Below, piece after piece: positions 20,338 to 32,435 of a DNA stretch of 64,000 nt. Made by a program: the position numbers and the translations under genes. Source of the stretch: Haliclona indistincta (Eukaryota; Porifera; Demospongiae; Haplosclerida; Chalinidae); the NCBI GenBank assembly GCA_964017065.1, contig OZ024792.1:938092-1002091 (forward strand), written 5' to 3'. Position 1 is the first letter of the stretch. Every line of letters begins with the position of its first letter. The notes beneath the pieces are model-generated. The model had not been told where the DNA came from, did not search any database, and worked only from the letters and a program-made list of their open reading frames with translations.

Positions 20338-22296
20338 GGCTGTGTCTATTGACACCAATTCGTTGGTGTCAACAATGGCCACCGAAACGCTATTGACACC
20401 AACCTAAATCCTAAACCCAAAACCCTAAAAAAACCTTCTCCTAATTGTGCAAAGTGGGGAGGGTCGTCCTAACCCGGGCCTTCGGCCCTTGGTAAGCCTA
20501 AGGTTCGTCGGGAGGGTCGTCCTAACCCGGGCCTTCGGCCCTTGGTAAGCCTAAGGATCGTCGGGAGGGTCGTTCTAAACAGGGCCTCTGGCCCTCACTA
20601 AGGATCTTCGAGCTAAAAACATAGCAGCTAATAAAAACTGAAGTTTTCTGCAAAAAAAAACCAACAAAAAATGCTAATACCGAGAATCGAACCCTGAACG
20701 ATTGCATCACTAGCCACCGTAGAGTAATTGACTAAACTTCGTCCGGTATCAATAATCGGCAATCCGTATGCCGAGAGAAAAAAGACTTTCCAGTTCGTGA
20801 CTGTATGTTTTAAGAGCTTTTCATGTCCCCATAAAGTAGTGATAATTATAAGCGCTGACCTTTCCCAGAGACGGAACTGTGATACAAAGGAAGACGCTGA
20901 CGAATAATATCAATCTTCGTCATACAGGGACTTAACTCCGTCTTTGTGATTTATTGCTAAGCCGCAGCTGGCGCTCCTAACAAAAACACTTGCATGCAAC
21001 TCCCACTAGTTAGCTCTACAAGGAAGCACAACGGCGCCAAACTGCAAAGCGTCCTCTTCCTGTAAGGCATGGCGAATTTAAGAGCGAAAATTGCTGACTA
21101 TGCTGTTTTATGTCAAAAATATTAGTGAGAAGATTATAATTTTTAATGATTGAGGATTTGAAAGTGCTGAATAATAGTTCAGATCTTCCTGTTGACACTG
21201 TAAAAATCAATAAACATGATTGTTTGAGGCTCCTCTTATTGACGTAGTGGTGTTACACGTCAGTACTCAGCGAAGAATGAAGTCGAAGACTTCTGTTGGT
21301 AAATTGAAAGTTAACCAAACTTATCATGTGATATGTGCTGGTCAGACTCAGACAGCTCTAGTGGTCTAGCTCAAGCTCTAGACACGTACTCAGCGAGGAA
21401 TGAAGTCGAAGATTTGTGTTGGTATGTTGAAATTAATATCATATTATATGTGCTTGTCAGATTCAGACAGCTCTCGACTAGTGGTGTTACATGTCATACT
21501 CAGCGAGGAATGAAGTTGAAACCTCCTGTTGGTATGTTGAAATTGTTAACCAAAATATCACTACTTGTATACACATGCAGATTCAGACCTAAAACTATAC
21601 AAGACCACGTTAATAAGAGGAGGTACATAATAATAAAATTATCCTCAAACAATCATGTTTATTGATTTTTACAGTGTCAACAGGAAGATCTGAACTATTA
21701 TTCAGCACTTTCAAATCCTCAATCATTAAAAATTATAATCTTCTCACTAATATTTTTGACATAAAACAGCATAGTCAGCAATTTTCGCTCGTAAATTCGT
21801 CATGCCTTACAGGAAGAGGACGCTTTGCAGTTTGGCGCCGTTGTGCTTCCTTGTAGAGCTAACTAGTGGGAGTTGCATGCAAGTGTTTTTGTTAGGAGCG
21901 CCAGCTGCGGCTTAGCAATAAATCACAAAGACGGAGTTAAGTCCCTGTATGACGAAGATTGATATTAATCGTCAGCGTCTTCCTTTGTATCACAGTTCTG
22001 TCTCTGGGAAAGGTCAGCGCTTATAATTATCACTACTTTATAGGGACATGAACAGCTTGTAAAACATACAGTCGCTTACTCGAAAGTCTTTTTTCTCTCG
22101 GCATACGGATTGCCGATTATTGATACCGGGCGAAGTTTGATCAATTACTCTACTATACCGCTGAGCCACTGGAACCTGCTGGCCAATGAATGCTACAAAT
22201 AAGCATTTATAGTTGACACCGAAGGTTTAGGTTGGTGTCAATAGCATTTTGGTGGCCGTTATTGACACCAACGAATTGGTGTCAATAGACACAATC
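20338..22296. mobile_element. 2-kb Mutator-like foldback element, 9-bp target duplication
   Basis: The terminal repeats (TGTGTCTATTGACACCAA, themselves containing a small palindrome) are flanked by TATTGCAAA at 20329-20337 and 22297-22305. Inner arms (20750-21235 and 21640-22115) are long inverse complements. Tandem GC-rich units lie at 20459-20580 and ~90-bp tandem units at 21262-21540. The duplicated ORFs at 21016-21210 and 21662-21856 are the arms. No transposase is present. It lies ~115 bp upstream of the start of receptor C. Confidence 0.85.
21262..21560 (+). repeat. Three tandem ~90-110 bp units in the foldback loop
   Basis: CTCAGCGA(A/G)GAATGAAGT occurs at about 21267, 21390 and 21494, each followed by similar TTGGTA(T/A)(G/A)TTGAAA sequence. 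This forms a degenerate minisatellite in the loop of the element. Confidence 0.65.
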
Positions 22297-22423
22297 TATT
22301 GCAAAACGCACGTTACGCGGTACATGTGAGACTGAGTGAGGACATCGACATGGATAGGAGGTTGGGTGACACACCCACAATACCGTAAAGTGCTCTTACA
22401 AGGACACGTAGCTTTAGATAGCC

Positions 22424-22625
22424 ATGGATTAGCCGCTCGAACAAGGCTTGCCAGCACAGAAAACGTCTTCATGGGACTATAAATTCAGTGAAGAAGCTGC
22501 AGAGAGTGTTTTAGTGGAGATTTTCGAGCTGTAAGATGCAAACAGGCGTATTTTTTGACGACACACACATATATAGACGGACACAAACGCATAACCCTGG
22601 CGCATACTGCGCACGGGTAATAACA
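22424..22625. repeat. Dispersed repeat, copy of 1-230
   Basis: It is nearly identical to the window start except for small changes. The overlapping minus-strand frame is not a gene. Confidence 0.7.
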
Positions 22626-22739
22626 TTCCTGTGATGTGTGATGCTCGGTGATGTTGACCCGGTGACCCCTCCTCCTAGGGCAATAATCGTAATTTCCCCT
22701 CACGCGGAGTCCTATAATATTCCACTTTACACGAAGGTC

Positions 22740-23300
22740 AAAGTGCAAACAACTATGGTATAATAGGAGCTGCAGGTGTGATCCATGATGATGTATATGG
22801 TTCTATTTATTGCTGTATATTATATTTCATGAGCAGAGTATAAATTTATTTTTCTCTTGCCCGATAAAAAATTCGAACTGGTGTAGTGGTGCTTAGCAGA
22901 ACAATACTGATTGTAATGAAAGCACCAAAGCGGTGCTGATGCCTCGGTGCAGTCATAAAACTAAAAGTTATAAAAACAAACTACTGTATGCCTCGTGGCT
23001 CCGCCCACCGAGGCATAATAAACAGCTCACTACTGAACTGCTTCATTGTAGGCAGTGGGATTGTAGGCAGAATAATACAACTGAGAAGAGTGAGAATAAA
23101 TAGTAGTAAGAGACCAAGAATGAGAATGCCCAGTGTCATGATACAGTTATTTAAAAGAAATAGGAGGGTTGGAAAAATTCTCAATTTTGTTGATAATCTC
23201 GAAAAGATGACAGAGTTTAGCAACAAAACAATTTCACAGCATTGTTGACATATCCGGGACTGTACTATTCAGGACAGCTACGACAGCTAGGATGTGAGTG
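22740..23300. promoter_or_regulatory. Shared 5'-flank sequence of ITIM-type receptor loci
   Basis: It matches 24160-24480, 32130-32430 and 35940-36310, each upstream of a locus with a MALLGVIL-type signal exon or of its remains. Common blocks include AACTGGTGTAGTGGTG and GGCAGTG(A/G)GATTGTTA. It is a candidate promoter region by position and conservation only. A short transposon relic is embedded at 22919-23017. Confidence 0.45.
22919..23017. mobile_element. Short copy of TATGCCTCGG-family element
   Basis: Both family ends are present: GCACCAAAGCGGTGC at the left and GGCTCCGCCCACCGAGGCAT at the right. Almost no interior remains. A right-end fragment recurs at 24100-24149, and long copies are at 49113-50050 and 50929-53122. 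Confidence 0.6.
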
Positions 23301-23639
23301 ATATCTAGTGAGTGATATGTTTGTCCTGGATCAGTCACTGCTCATCAGATTGTACGACAACTTAGTCCTAAATCGAAAGTGAACCAAGGTGTTGAATCGA
23401 TAGTTTATATTATACTGCCGTCAAAATTGACTTGTCAACCACTAATCATATACTATTATTAACAAGTCTCTACATGTAGTCAATAGTGCAATGATGGTAA
23501 GATTTTTAATGATTTTAAAGGTCAAAATTAATGACAATATTGCCTAGCAGTGCAGCAGCATACTATTAATACACACTGGTCTACAAAATAACTGTATTAA
23601 TATTATAGAGAAAATGTGAAAAGCACATTCACAAATTGT

Positions 23640-24078
23640 TGATTTTGTTATCATCCCATGTTATCATAGCAGAGGTCATGTCACTAGGAGCTGGAGGGAC
23701 TCCAGGATGCTGGAGGGACTCCAGGATGCTGGAGAGAGCAGTACTCCTGCTCACCATAGCCTGCTGCTCGACCCATAGTGTTGGAAGATGTGTTGAGGGA
23801 GCTGTACTGATCATCTGCTGTCAGCTCCATGGGTAGGGTGTCACTAGCTGCCTGATTGTAACCCAACTTGCTATAAGCAGTATGTCCTCCAGTTGCAGTA
23901 TTCTCTAAGTGTGAGCACTGATTGTTACTGACCCAGTAGCATCATACATTGGGCCATCAAGCAGCATAGGTGTAGCAATGGGAGCCAGAGGAGGACCTGA
24001 TGTCATGGTGTCAGTCAGGCAGTTGTATTCACTGTTTATGATAATATTATTTCCGCCTTCCTTGGTTACACTCATTGA
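23640..24078 (-). pseudogene. Receptor fragment C': poly-YxxL tail exon
   Basis: Only the last exon remains: RSMSVTKEGG-like start, EYNCL, DQYSSL, EYCSL. It has a one-base deletion at the YDATG position (near 23932), an 18-base tandem duplication near 23697-23730, and a truncated C-terminus. It shares the YDATG deletion with C'', so one was copied from the other after the damage. The adjoining 23230-23520 and 24400-24700 are also duplicated. Confidence 0.8.
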
Positions 24079-24779
24079 TCTATAGACACGCATAATGACA
24101 CACAAACGAACTACTGTATGCCTCGTGGCTCCGCCCACTGAGGCATAATAAACAGCTCACTACTGAACTGCTTCATTATAGGCAGTGAGATTGTTACGAT
24201 CAATAACTTCATGATAACACAAAGAGTTGTTTTGATACAAATTGAAGGTTGAGTGTCACTGTTGTGCAATCCTGTACCAGAACGCGAAAATGAAAGGGTC
24301 ATTTTTGGATTTTCTCACAGTTGTGATTATCTGACCATGATTAGTACTTGTTGTCAGCACATGTTGTAATAGAGATTCACTGCAGCATATAGCAATTTCA
24401 CAGCATTGTTGACATATCCATCCGGGACTGTACTATTCAGGACAGCTAGGACTGGTTGATGTTCGTGATAGCTAGTGAGTGATATGTTTGTCCTGGATCA
24501 GTCACTACTCATCAAATTCTACGACAACTTAGTCCTAAATCGAAAGTGAACCAAGGTGTTGAATCGATAGTTTATATTATACTGCCGTCAACATTGACTT
24601 GTCAACCACTAATCATATACTATTATTAACAAGTCACTACATGTACTCAATAGTGCAATGATGGTAAGATTTTTAATGATTTTAAAAGTCAAAATTTATT
24701 GATGACAATGTTGCCTAGCAGTGCAGCAGCATACTATTAATCAACTACATGTAACTGTATATCCATGTATTATTATACT

Positions 24780-25560
24780 TTTCAAAAGATATTATAGCTA
24801 TAATACACATGCTGCTCTAAGTACTGCTTGATTAAGGGTGGATTGTCCTAACATCAGGATTACAAATATTTTGGTTTCTACTGTTAGTTGAAGGCTTGGT
24901 CAGTCACACTGATCACCCAAGAAAGTTGCCATTCGTCTTGTGGGCGTAGCAAGCCCCACCCAATGACGAAAAGTTGCGTTTCTTTCCTGAGCATGCCACA
25001 CCCACACAAAATGTCAGACATAAACTTTGGTACACAAGGATGGGATTTTGCAAAAAGGTCTCTGTCTGTAAGTTACAGAGGGGCGAATATTTAATGAGAA
25101 GACACGATTTCGGCAAAAATCCCCTACCAGCAAGAGCGATGGGAGAAGATACATTTCCTTTTGCCAGAGCGCCCAAAAATGCCGCCCGGTCTCGCCCTCG
25201 CGCCCTCCCCACAACCCACCCACCCCTATGTGGGTCTCTCGTGATTGCAGAGAACGAAATAATTTTGTTCCAAATACGGCAAGTGCTATTGGAGTGTGGG
25301 TACACCCATTTTCCGTGTAAAACAGGCAAGTAATAGCCAGGACACTGTAGATTATAATTATTGTGCAAAGGGCAGCAAGAAAGAATAGTTCGGGTATTCC
25401 TGGCTTAATATTGTATCGCTCTGGTACTGCACAATAATTTAATACTAAAATAAGAATCTTGTAGATGCTCCACACCAGCTTGAAGCACTACTGATCATTG
25501 AAACCATAAAAATGTGTGCATGCTAAATACACACTGGTCTACAAAAATAACTGTATTATA
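24780..25560. other. Spacer with no recognised gene
   Basis: Three overlapping open frames (24913-25475) exist on both strands but share no recognisable domain, and none has the spliced structure of the neighbours. I see nothing else to call. Confidence 0.4.
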
Positions 25561-25599
25561 GAGAAAATGTGAAATGCACATTCACAAATTGTTGATTTT

Positions 25600-26500
25600 G
25601 TTATCATCCCATGTTCTCATTTGTTCAATAGTACAGTTGCTGGTCTGCAGAGGTCATGTCACTAGGAGCTGGAGGGACTCCAGGATGCTGGAGAGAGCTG
25701 TACTCCTGCTCACCATAGCCTGCTGCTCGACCCATAGTATTGGAAGATGTGTTGAGGGAGCTGTACTGATCATCTGCTGTCAGCTCCATGGGTAGGGTGT
25801 CACTAGCTGCCTGATTGCATGTAACCCAACTTGCTATAGGCAGTATGTCCTCCAGTTGCAGTATTCTCTAAGTGTGAGTACTGATTGTTACTGACCCAGT
25901 AGCATCATACATTGGGCCATCAAGCAGCATAGGTGTAGCAATGGGAGCTAGAGGAGGACCTGATGTCATGGTGTCAGTCAGGCAGTTATATTCACTGTTT
26001 ACGATAATATAATTTCCTTCTTCTTTGGTTACACTCATTGATCTATAGAAATTAATCAACTTGCTCTTTGTTGACTTTAAATGTGACATTTACTCTTTCA
26101 AGTCATCTGGTTGGTCGTATATGACAGACGGTGGTTGTGAGGTAGTGTTGTTTGACCTACGGTGTTGTTGAAGTGCACGTCAGTTTAAATCAATCATTGC
26201 TCAGGATAAACTCACTGTATGTTGATGTTGTCCTCTGTACAATTTTTGTAGCTCACTGTTTTGTTGCTATAACCTACTACGCATAATTAATTATTTATTA
26301 TCAATACATCACTATTATCTATTATACTGTACACATGTGTTCTTGCCTGTGTGTGTCTGTTGCTTTTCATGTTTCATCATCTTCTTTCTCTTCATCACTA
26401 TCAATAACACTATGAGCGTTAAACAGCTGATCAGTACTAGTACTACACCAGCTGACACTCCTGCTATAATGGGTGTGATCGAGTGTGATAGACAGCTGTA
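25600..26500 (-). pseudogene. Receptor fragment C'': membrane and poly-YxxL tail exons
   Basis: It retains the transmembrane exon (~26345-26490; ITPIIAGVSAGVVLVL then KRKK), the small exon 3 (~26217-26275), exon 4 with VYDQP (~26092-26154) and the tail exon (~25640-26042). The tail has a one-base deletion after YDATG and a 4-base insertion near 25818. Ectodomain and signal exons are missing; homology stops near 26490. It is non-functional as it stands. Confidence 0.8.
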
Positions 26501-27004
26501 CCAGTTGTTCCGCCAACTGTACATGTGCGATCACGTGAATTTTATTTTTATGTGACGTAATGCTTCCGGAGCTCAGGAAGCTTCGTACTGAAAATACCCT
26601 TTGCGAAAAAGACCTGCTACAACCTTCTCTTCGCGAAAGTGGCGGTGAAAACAAGAAAATATGCTTGTAGAAGGGCTGTTTTAGACGCTGTGTTCCTTTT
26701 TGGTTATTTCTGTGAGAAGTACTGATGTAAGGACTCCTGTTCTAGTAGCCAAAATGGCTCCCTGAACTGAAGTTACAAGTTTGTCTATTGGCTAGCAATG
26801 TCAAGATACGTTGGAACAAACCCAAACTCAGGTATGCAGTACTTCAACTATTATATTTAACGATGCATTTGATAAGAAACTGTAATCTTTGTCTAAAAAA
26901 AAGTTCTGACGGCAAATATAACATACACTTGACTATGACTATGACTATAATTGCCGAGCGCCTTAGCGCGAGGCATGTAATCGCGGAGTACTGTGTCGAA
27001 ATTG

Positions 27005-28512
27005 TATGTTTGTATAAGAAAATTAAAAAGATTTCTATCGAAATCAAAAGGATGTAGGGTTGTGAAATCTACCACTGGTCAACAATGTAAACTAACAAGG
27101 AACAAGCATGGAATGGTAACACGATTGACTTGCTAACAGACCATAGATCCCTACATCAGTGGCTGCTGTAGTTGACTATAGCTAGTTCAGCTTGTTGCTG
27201 TTGACTGACACCTGACGTGCATTCAGCTTGTGACAGCTTATGTACAGCCACTGATGTAGGGATCTATGGTCTGTTAGCAAGTCAATCGTGTTACCATTCC
27301 ATGCTTGTTCCTTGTTAGTTTACATTGTTGACCAGTGGTAGATTTCACAACCCTACATCCTTTTGATTTCGATAAAAATCTTTTTAATTTTCTTGTTTGT
27401 GTCCTTTTTTCTTTTTCAGTGAAGTGCAATTCAATATCATGCAATTACTGTGCCATCTTTGTTTCCACCATTGGTTTGGTTTTCCTGTTGTTGATGGCTT
27501 TTCTTTATTATTAACAATTTTAAACTTGTAGCTCTTATGCTGTAGATATCAGCTCGCCTACGCATGCATGAATACAGTGCATACGAGCCCCGCCCACACT
27601 TGTTTACGGCGGTTATAATTATCTGGCAAGGCAGAATGGTGATTCTGCGCTTGCTAGCTTACCGTTCTTCAAAGACTCCAGACAAATATGTGTTCTCCGT
27701 GATCTATACGGCGTGGCGAAAACTGGCGATACTCAAGCTTGAGCTTGGTCACGTGCGCTAACCACAGCTTGGTCACGTGCGTATTGCGCAATCATCATTA
27801 ATGGCGTCTAACACTTAGCTGACAATGGATCACGATCGAGAAATCGCGGAATTTTTTATCGCCGTTTTGCTAAAAACTAAGATCAAAAGGCACATGCCAG
27901 GAGAATTTCACAACTGTTCGTGGGTGTTTTGGTCTCGGCACTGCTCACGTAAAGGTGCTAGGCGGAAGGAACGAAGGAAGGAACGAAGGAAGGAAGGAAG
28001 GAAGGAAGGAAGGAAGGAAGGAAGGAAGGAAGGAAGGAAGGAAGGAAGGAAGGAAGGAAGGAAGGAAGGAAGGAAGGAAGGAAGGAAGGAAGGAAGGAAG
28101 GAAGGAAGGAAGGAAGGAAGGAAGGAAGGAAGGAAGGAAGGAAGGAAGGAAGGAAGGAAGGAAGGAAGGAAGGAAGGAAGGAAGGAAGGAAGGAAGGAAG
28201 GAAGGAAGGAAGGAAGGAAGGAAGGAAGGAAGGAAGGAAGGAAGGAAGGAAGGAAGGAAGGAAGGAAGAAAGAAGAAAACGAAGATGACGAAACTCGATT
28301 TTCACCGTTTTCAGGTTCGTCACTTTAGTAACAATCTCGAGCAATCTCCTTGCTACTGTAAGATGGGGCAACGCCAGATAGCAGATTTAAGTGTCTTTGG
28401 ACGTATAAAATTCATCACCAGGCAAAATATCAGCGTTTGAACGCTATGTAGCCGCCATCTTGTTTTCTCGTTCAACCCTACATAGGGAGACACTACCGTG
28501 TCTCCCTAATAT
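27005..28512 (+). mobile_element. FB1 composite element, uninterrupted reference copy
   Basis: The order is palindrome (27012-27395), CTTTTTCAGTGAAGTGCA segment, CACGTGCG boxes (27745-27780), TGGATCACGATCGAGAAATC block, a 300-bp GGAA microsatellite, a conserved AGCAATCTCCTTGCTACTG block, and the terminal hairpin (TAGGGAGACACTACC...CTCCCTAA). No protein of its own is recognised. Confidence 0.8.
27960..28268 (+). repeat. (GGAA)n microsatellite, ~75 units
   Basis: A nearly pure GGAA tract with two GAAC variants at the start. It is homopurine and mirror-symmetric. Long GRKE or PSFL frames across it are artefacts. Confidence 0.97.
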
Positions 28513-28699
28513 ATGTCACGCTTAGGAATGCAATCAGTCCATATGGCGAGGCCCATACTGTAGTATTGTATGCGAGGACCACGAGGGCAGCAATTGCACG
28601 TTCTTTCATAACTATTCGACGTTCTTTCATAACTCGACTACATAATGGACGACGATTCGCCTTCCCATCTCGCTTTCCATGCACCGCCCTCATCAGCGA

Positions 28700-29110
28700 T
28701 ACTGTGACTGATGCTGCAGCAAGAACCAGGGCTTTGGCGCGGGAGAGGAAGCCTAGACAGCGTGAAATTGAAGAGAGACACCACTACTATACTCAGTAAG
28801 CTTATAGACATGATCCCGCGCTGTATTTACCCTCCATTACAAGTAATAGAGCAAGCAGACTTTCACACCTTCGTGAAAGGGCTAACAAAAGACTGTCTAT
28901 ACAGAAACTGAAGGACATAGGTTATAGTTCTTGACTCAATGCTAAGACATGTCTTGCTTATGACTCCTCGATCCTTTTCCCGGACACTGTTAAACTATGG
29001 AACAAATTACCTGCTGAGATTATCCCCACAGCAGATTGTCTCCGCTCCATCCCTCTCTGTTTTCAAGAGAGATATTCGTGGCTATCTATCTAATTTAATC
29101 TAGTAACTTA
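28700..29110 (+). mobile_element. 3' remnant of a non-LTR retrotransposon
   Basis: A frame around 28970-29095 reads YDSSILFPDTVKLWNKLPAE and ends soon after. This is the conserved C-terminus of LINE reverse-transcriptase ORFs (the FFPRTI..WN.LP type). Upstream frames are broken. It is 5' truncated and inactive. Confidence 0.6.
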
Positions 29111-30440
29111 GTTGTTTTTATTAATGAATTTTATTTCTGTGCGAGGCAAGTACATGCTGTAAGTATACCTAGTATTATGTATTTGAACATACATTGTATC
29201 AGTACTGTTATTCACTGTCTGAGTCACTTAGTACTGTTGTTCTCTTATGTCTTCCCATAGATCACTCTCCATTTCACTGTCAAAATCCTCAGTGGGCAAG
29301 AAAATAGCTCTGAGCACCTCACCTACATGTAAGACTGTGACATCCATAGCCAGATCACTAACCTGTTGTAATGTATTAAGTGGGTCTAGTGTGCTAATCT
29401 TCTGTGTAGTCTCTCAAGTATCATCTGCGAGTCGCTGTCTCTACTACTTGTTTTTGTTCTTGCAGGATTACTTGTAGCATGGATAGCAATCTTATGGTAC
29501 TAAATAGCCCTCAAAACCATGCAACTGTTTCTCTTAAATGCTTGGAAATTGTTTCTGCATTTGGGCATCACCTTGACTGTACATGCACACTTTAGGCAAA
29601 TTCCACATGTGCAGCAGTTGGTTTGGGGAGACTGTGCAGCGTTATGAACTGTGTAGTAATGATGGTTACAAAAAGGTGGGGGAAGGGAATTGTATCTTCC
29701 GTTTGAAGATCAATTTCATCTGGTGTCATGCTGTATTGCTTTGGTATGTACAAAACTGATGTTTTCACATCCCTTCACACTTAACATCAACCTTTCTTTT
29801 TTCCATGTAGGAATGTGATTGGGGTGCCCCGGCATCTTACGGATATCGTCACAGCAACGTCTGCATACTATGTCATCTCAATATTTGGCAACCTCATCCT
29901 GGGCCTTGGCGTTCTGCCATTCTAGCTGCTACTTTACTAATGTGGCTGTGATGTTGTGTGCATAGTGCACATACTTGTGTTGAAGGAGCTTTCACCTCAT
30001 CTGCAACAGGCACCTATATAGATCTCTCAGACATGATGCTCCACTTATTGATTTGAGACAATTTAAAATAGATTGTTTTATTGTGTATCTTCAGGTAATA
30101 CTGTTCGCGCAAGCGCATCTGAAAACTCTCATAACATTTGTGCTGTACGTAGGAACAACTAAAATTTTACTTTGCAGATGCGTCTCTATGTCTATTTGTA
30201 ACTTCCTAAAGATCGATTAAATAGCGTTGTCTAAAAACTTTTTCTGACGGCAAACATGAACAAGATCGTTTTTCGATTTATACTCAATCGCATTGCATGC
30301 AACCAGCGATACCTGGAAGATCGAAAGGGAAGTTACTTGTGATACTGTATTGCAAATGTAGAAAGCGTATAATTTATTGGAGCTGAGTTATGCAAGGTTG
30401 TTCAGTGTCGGGTGGGACGCCATTGCTGGGCGTCTGCTAA
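29111..30440. other. No recognised gene
   Basis: I find no long open frame, RNA gene or clear repeat. 29819-29940 has a somewhat coding-like composition but no open frame I can identify. It may be decayed mobile DNA. Confidence 0.4.
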
Positions 30441-30458
30441 AAATAAATTTATACACGG

Positions 30459-31924
30459 CTAATTGAGCTTCCGGTCATGTGGCGGAATGACTGGTACTAC
30501 AGTAACCGATCCACTAGGCGATGGAGGGGGAGTGGTGGCCATGTGAATAACTGCATCAGCGAATATTGTGTGATTTACATTAGTTTGATCCGTTGTGCTA
30601 TATGGAGTGAAAATAAGAGTGTTGTCAGATGATTTCATAGTTAATGTCTGGATTACAGATGTGGTTGTGCTGGTTAGGAGCAGAGTTGTAATAGTTTGGA
30701 CAGGCTGAAAGACTAGTGGTGTTGTCTGACCAGGCTGGCTGTTTAGTAGATCAGCACATGTTTGATTATCTACGGTCAGTAATTGATTAGTGCAAGTTGG
30801 TCCACTGTAGTCTCCAGGAGCCAGTAGTGTGAACGCATTGCTCCTCATCAGAGGCTGGTCAGGATCAGCAGTTGTGTTGATCACCTGACACCAGTACTTG
30901 CCTAGTAGACTAGGACTGTATGCCTGGTTACGAAATGCTGTGTTGTGATATCTTGACAACCCGGCAATCCATGCTGTTCACGAATTGATCAGGATCACCT
31001 AGTCCCAAGTCCTCTACTGCTCCAGCTGTGTTCTCTCTGAACCATCTCACTTCAAACTCATCAGTTACCATATCTCTTCTTCTTATAGTACACTCTAAAG
31101 AGATCAATACTCTATTATTGACCCCTTAGTACGGTTTGCATCCATCCAATGTAGTCGATGAATTAACTCTTTAGCGACTGAATTATTTCGACGAAAATTC
31201 GGCTTGCTCTAAACTGACAGTTTGTCTTGCGATTTCTACAACATGCCGTACGCTAGCTGTTCCAAACTAGCACTGTTTTTTCCTGGCATGTCAAAGTTTA
31301 CGACCATGTACTAAACTCTGAGTTGGCCACTCCCAATTCGGAACAGAAGCCGCTTAAGTGCTGCGACCTCGTCATTTTTCAGCCAATTTTGGTCTTCGTT
31401 TAGCCCTGGTGACTGATACAAAAACCTGGTGGTGTCCAGGTGAGCAAACAGCATAGTTTAGACCATATTCTATGCCCAAGTATGCATTTACGGGCATCCT
31501 GAAGCCCCAAAAATGCCGAAAGCGGCGAGGGGCTCCGCCCCTTCGAACCCCGGGTTAAAGGGGGGACACCCCCTTTAAAAATCCCCCCGTTCTATATATT
31601 TTAGTGGGGAGGGCGCGGCGAAAAACAGTGGGTTTTTTCAGGTAAAGTTAGCTTTATCAATTAAACTTTATTTGACCTTTCTAGAGCACTTTTCACACTA
31701 TTTATGACGTCTACAGTAGGTGGAGTCAATTATGACGGCTAAATCCGCTATAGGCCCTAAAGGGTTAAGGCTGTCTTATAATATACTCGAAGCTGCACAC
31801 TGTTGAGCCTGGATTGTGCAGTGATGTCAATGAAATAATACTGAGAGCGCTGCATTTCCGCCATACCTGCTGCGCTGCTCAGCCTCAGTGCACACATCGT
31901 GAGGATGACTCTTAGTAGTGCCAT
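30459..31924 (-). pseudogene. Receptor locus D: broken Ig-like receptor
   Basis: The signal exon (~31868-31924) matches E. The Ig exon carries an in-frame TAA just after the GCKPY position (~31127), a frameshift near 30965 before SRYHNTAF, and a 598-bp piggyBac-like insertion (31167-31764) in its 5' part. The stalk is Ser/Thr-rich as in E. Homology ends near 30475, so the transmembrane and tail exons are absent. The ectodomain is the VEDLGLG subtype, closest to E. Confidence 0.85.
31167..31764. mobile_element. piggyBac-like MITE
   Basis: TTAA flanks both sides (31163-31166, 31765-31768). The ends are CTCTTTAGCGACTGAA at the left and the inverse of CCCTTTAGGGCC at the right. There is no transposase. 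It interrupts the Ig exon of locus D. Confidence 0.65.
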
Positions 31925-32129
31925 CACTAGCTGCTGCGATCTCGATACTGCTGCTTGCTGAACTATATTTTCCTGTCGATTGACGTAGGAATTAGACGGA
32001 AAGTATTTAAAACTAGACACGTGATCGTATTGGTCGGGCAGTTTTGAGCACTCCACAGCTTCTCCACAGTCTAGTTTTACTGCCCGCCCACTCATCCCAT
32101 GTAATCCTGAATAATCCATGATGATGTCA

Positions 32130-32430
32130 TTCATTGTGTTGTATAAATTGCTGTATTATTTCTTGAGTAGAGGATAATATTTATTTTCTCTTGCCTGATA
32201 AATTCAAACTGGTGTAGTGGTATTAGCCAAACAATACTGATTGTAATAAACAGTTCACTACTGATCTGCTTCATTATAGGCAGTGGGATTGTTACGATCA
32301 ACAACTTCATGATAACACAAAGAGTTGTTTTGATACAAATTGAAGTTTGAGTGGCACTGTTGTGCAATCGTGCACCAGAACGTGAAAATGAAACTACTTA
32401 CCATAATTAATATTTGTTGTCAGCACATAA
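32130..32430. promoter_or_regulatory. Shared 5'-flank sequence upstream of locus D
   Basis: It is homologous to 22740-23100, 24160-24330 and 35940-36180, including the AACACAAAGAGTTGTTTTG block. It ends where a partial FB1 begins. Confidence 0.4.
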
Positions 32431-32435
32431 TTATT

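Noticed and set aside
20684..20760. A functional tRNA gene from the GGTTCGATTCT-like box
   Set aside because: The spacing between possible A and B boxes is too short in this arm, and the segment is inside a foldback element.
24913..25475. Overlapping 119-153 residue frames on both strands
   Set aside because: No recognised domain, no splice structure and no paralogue in the window. Chance frames are likely.
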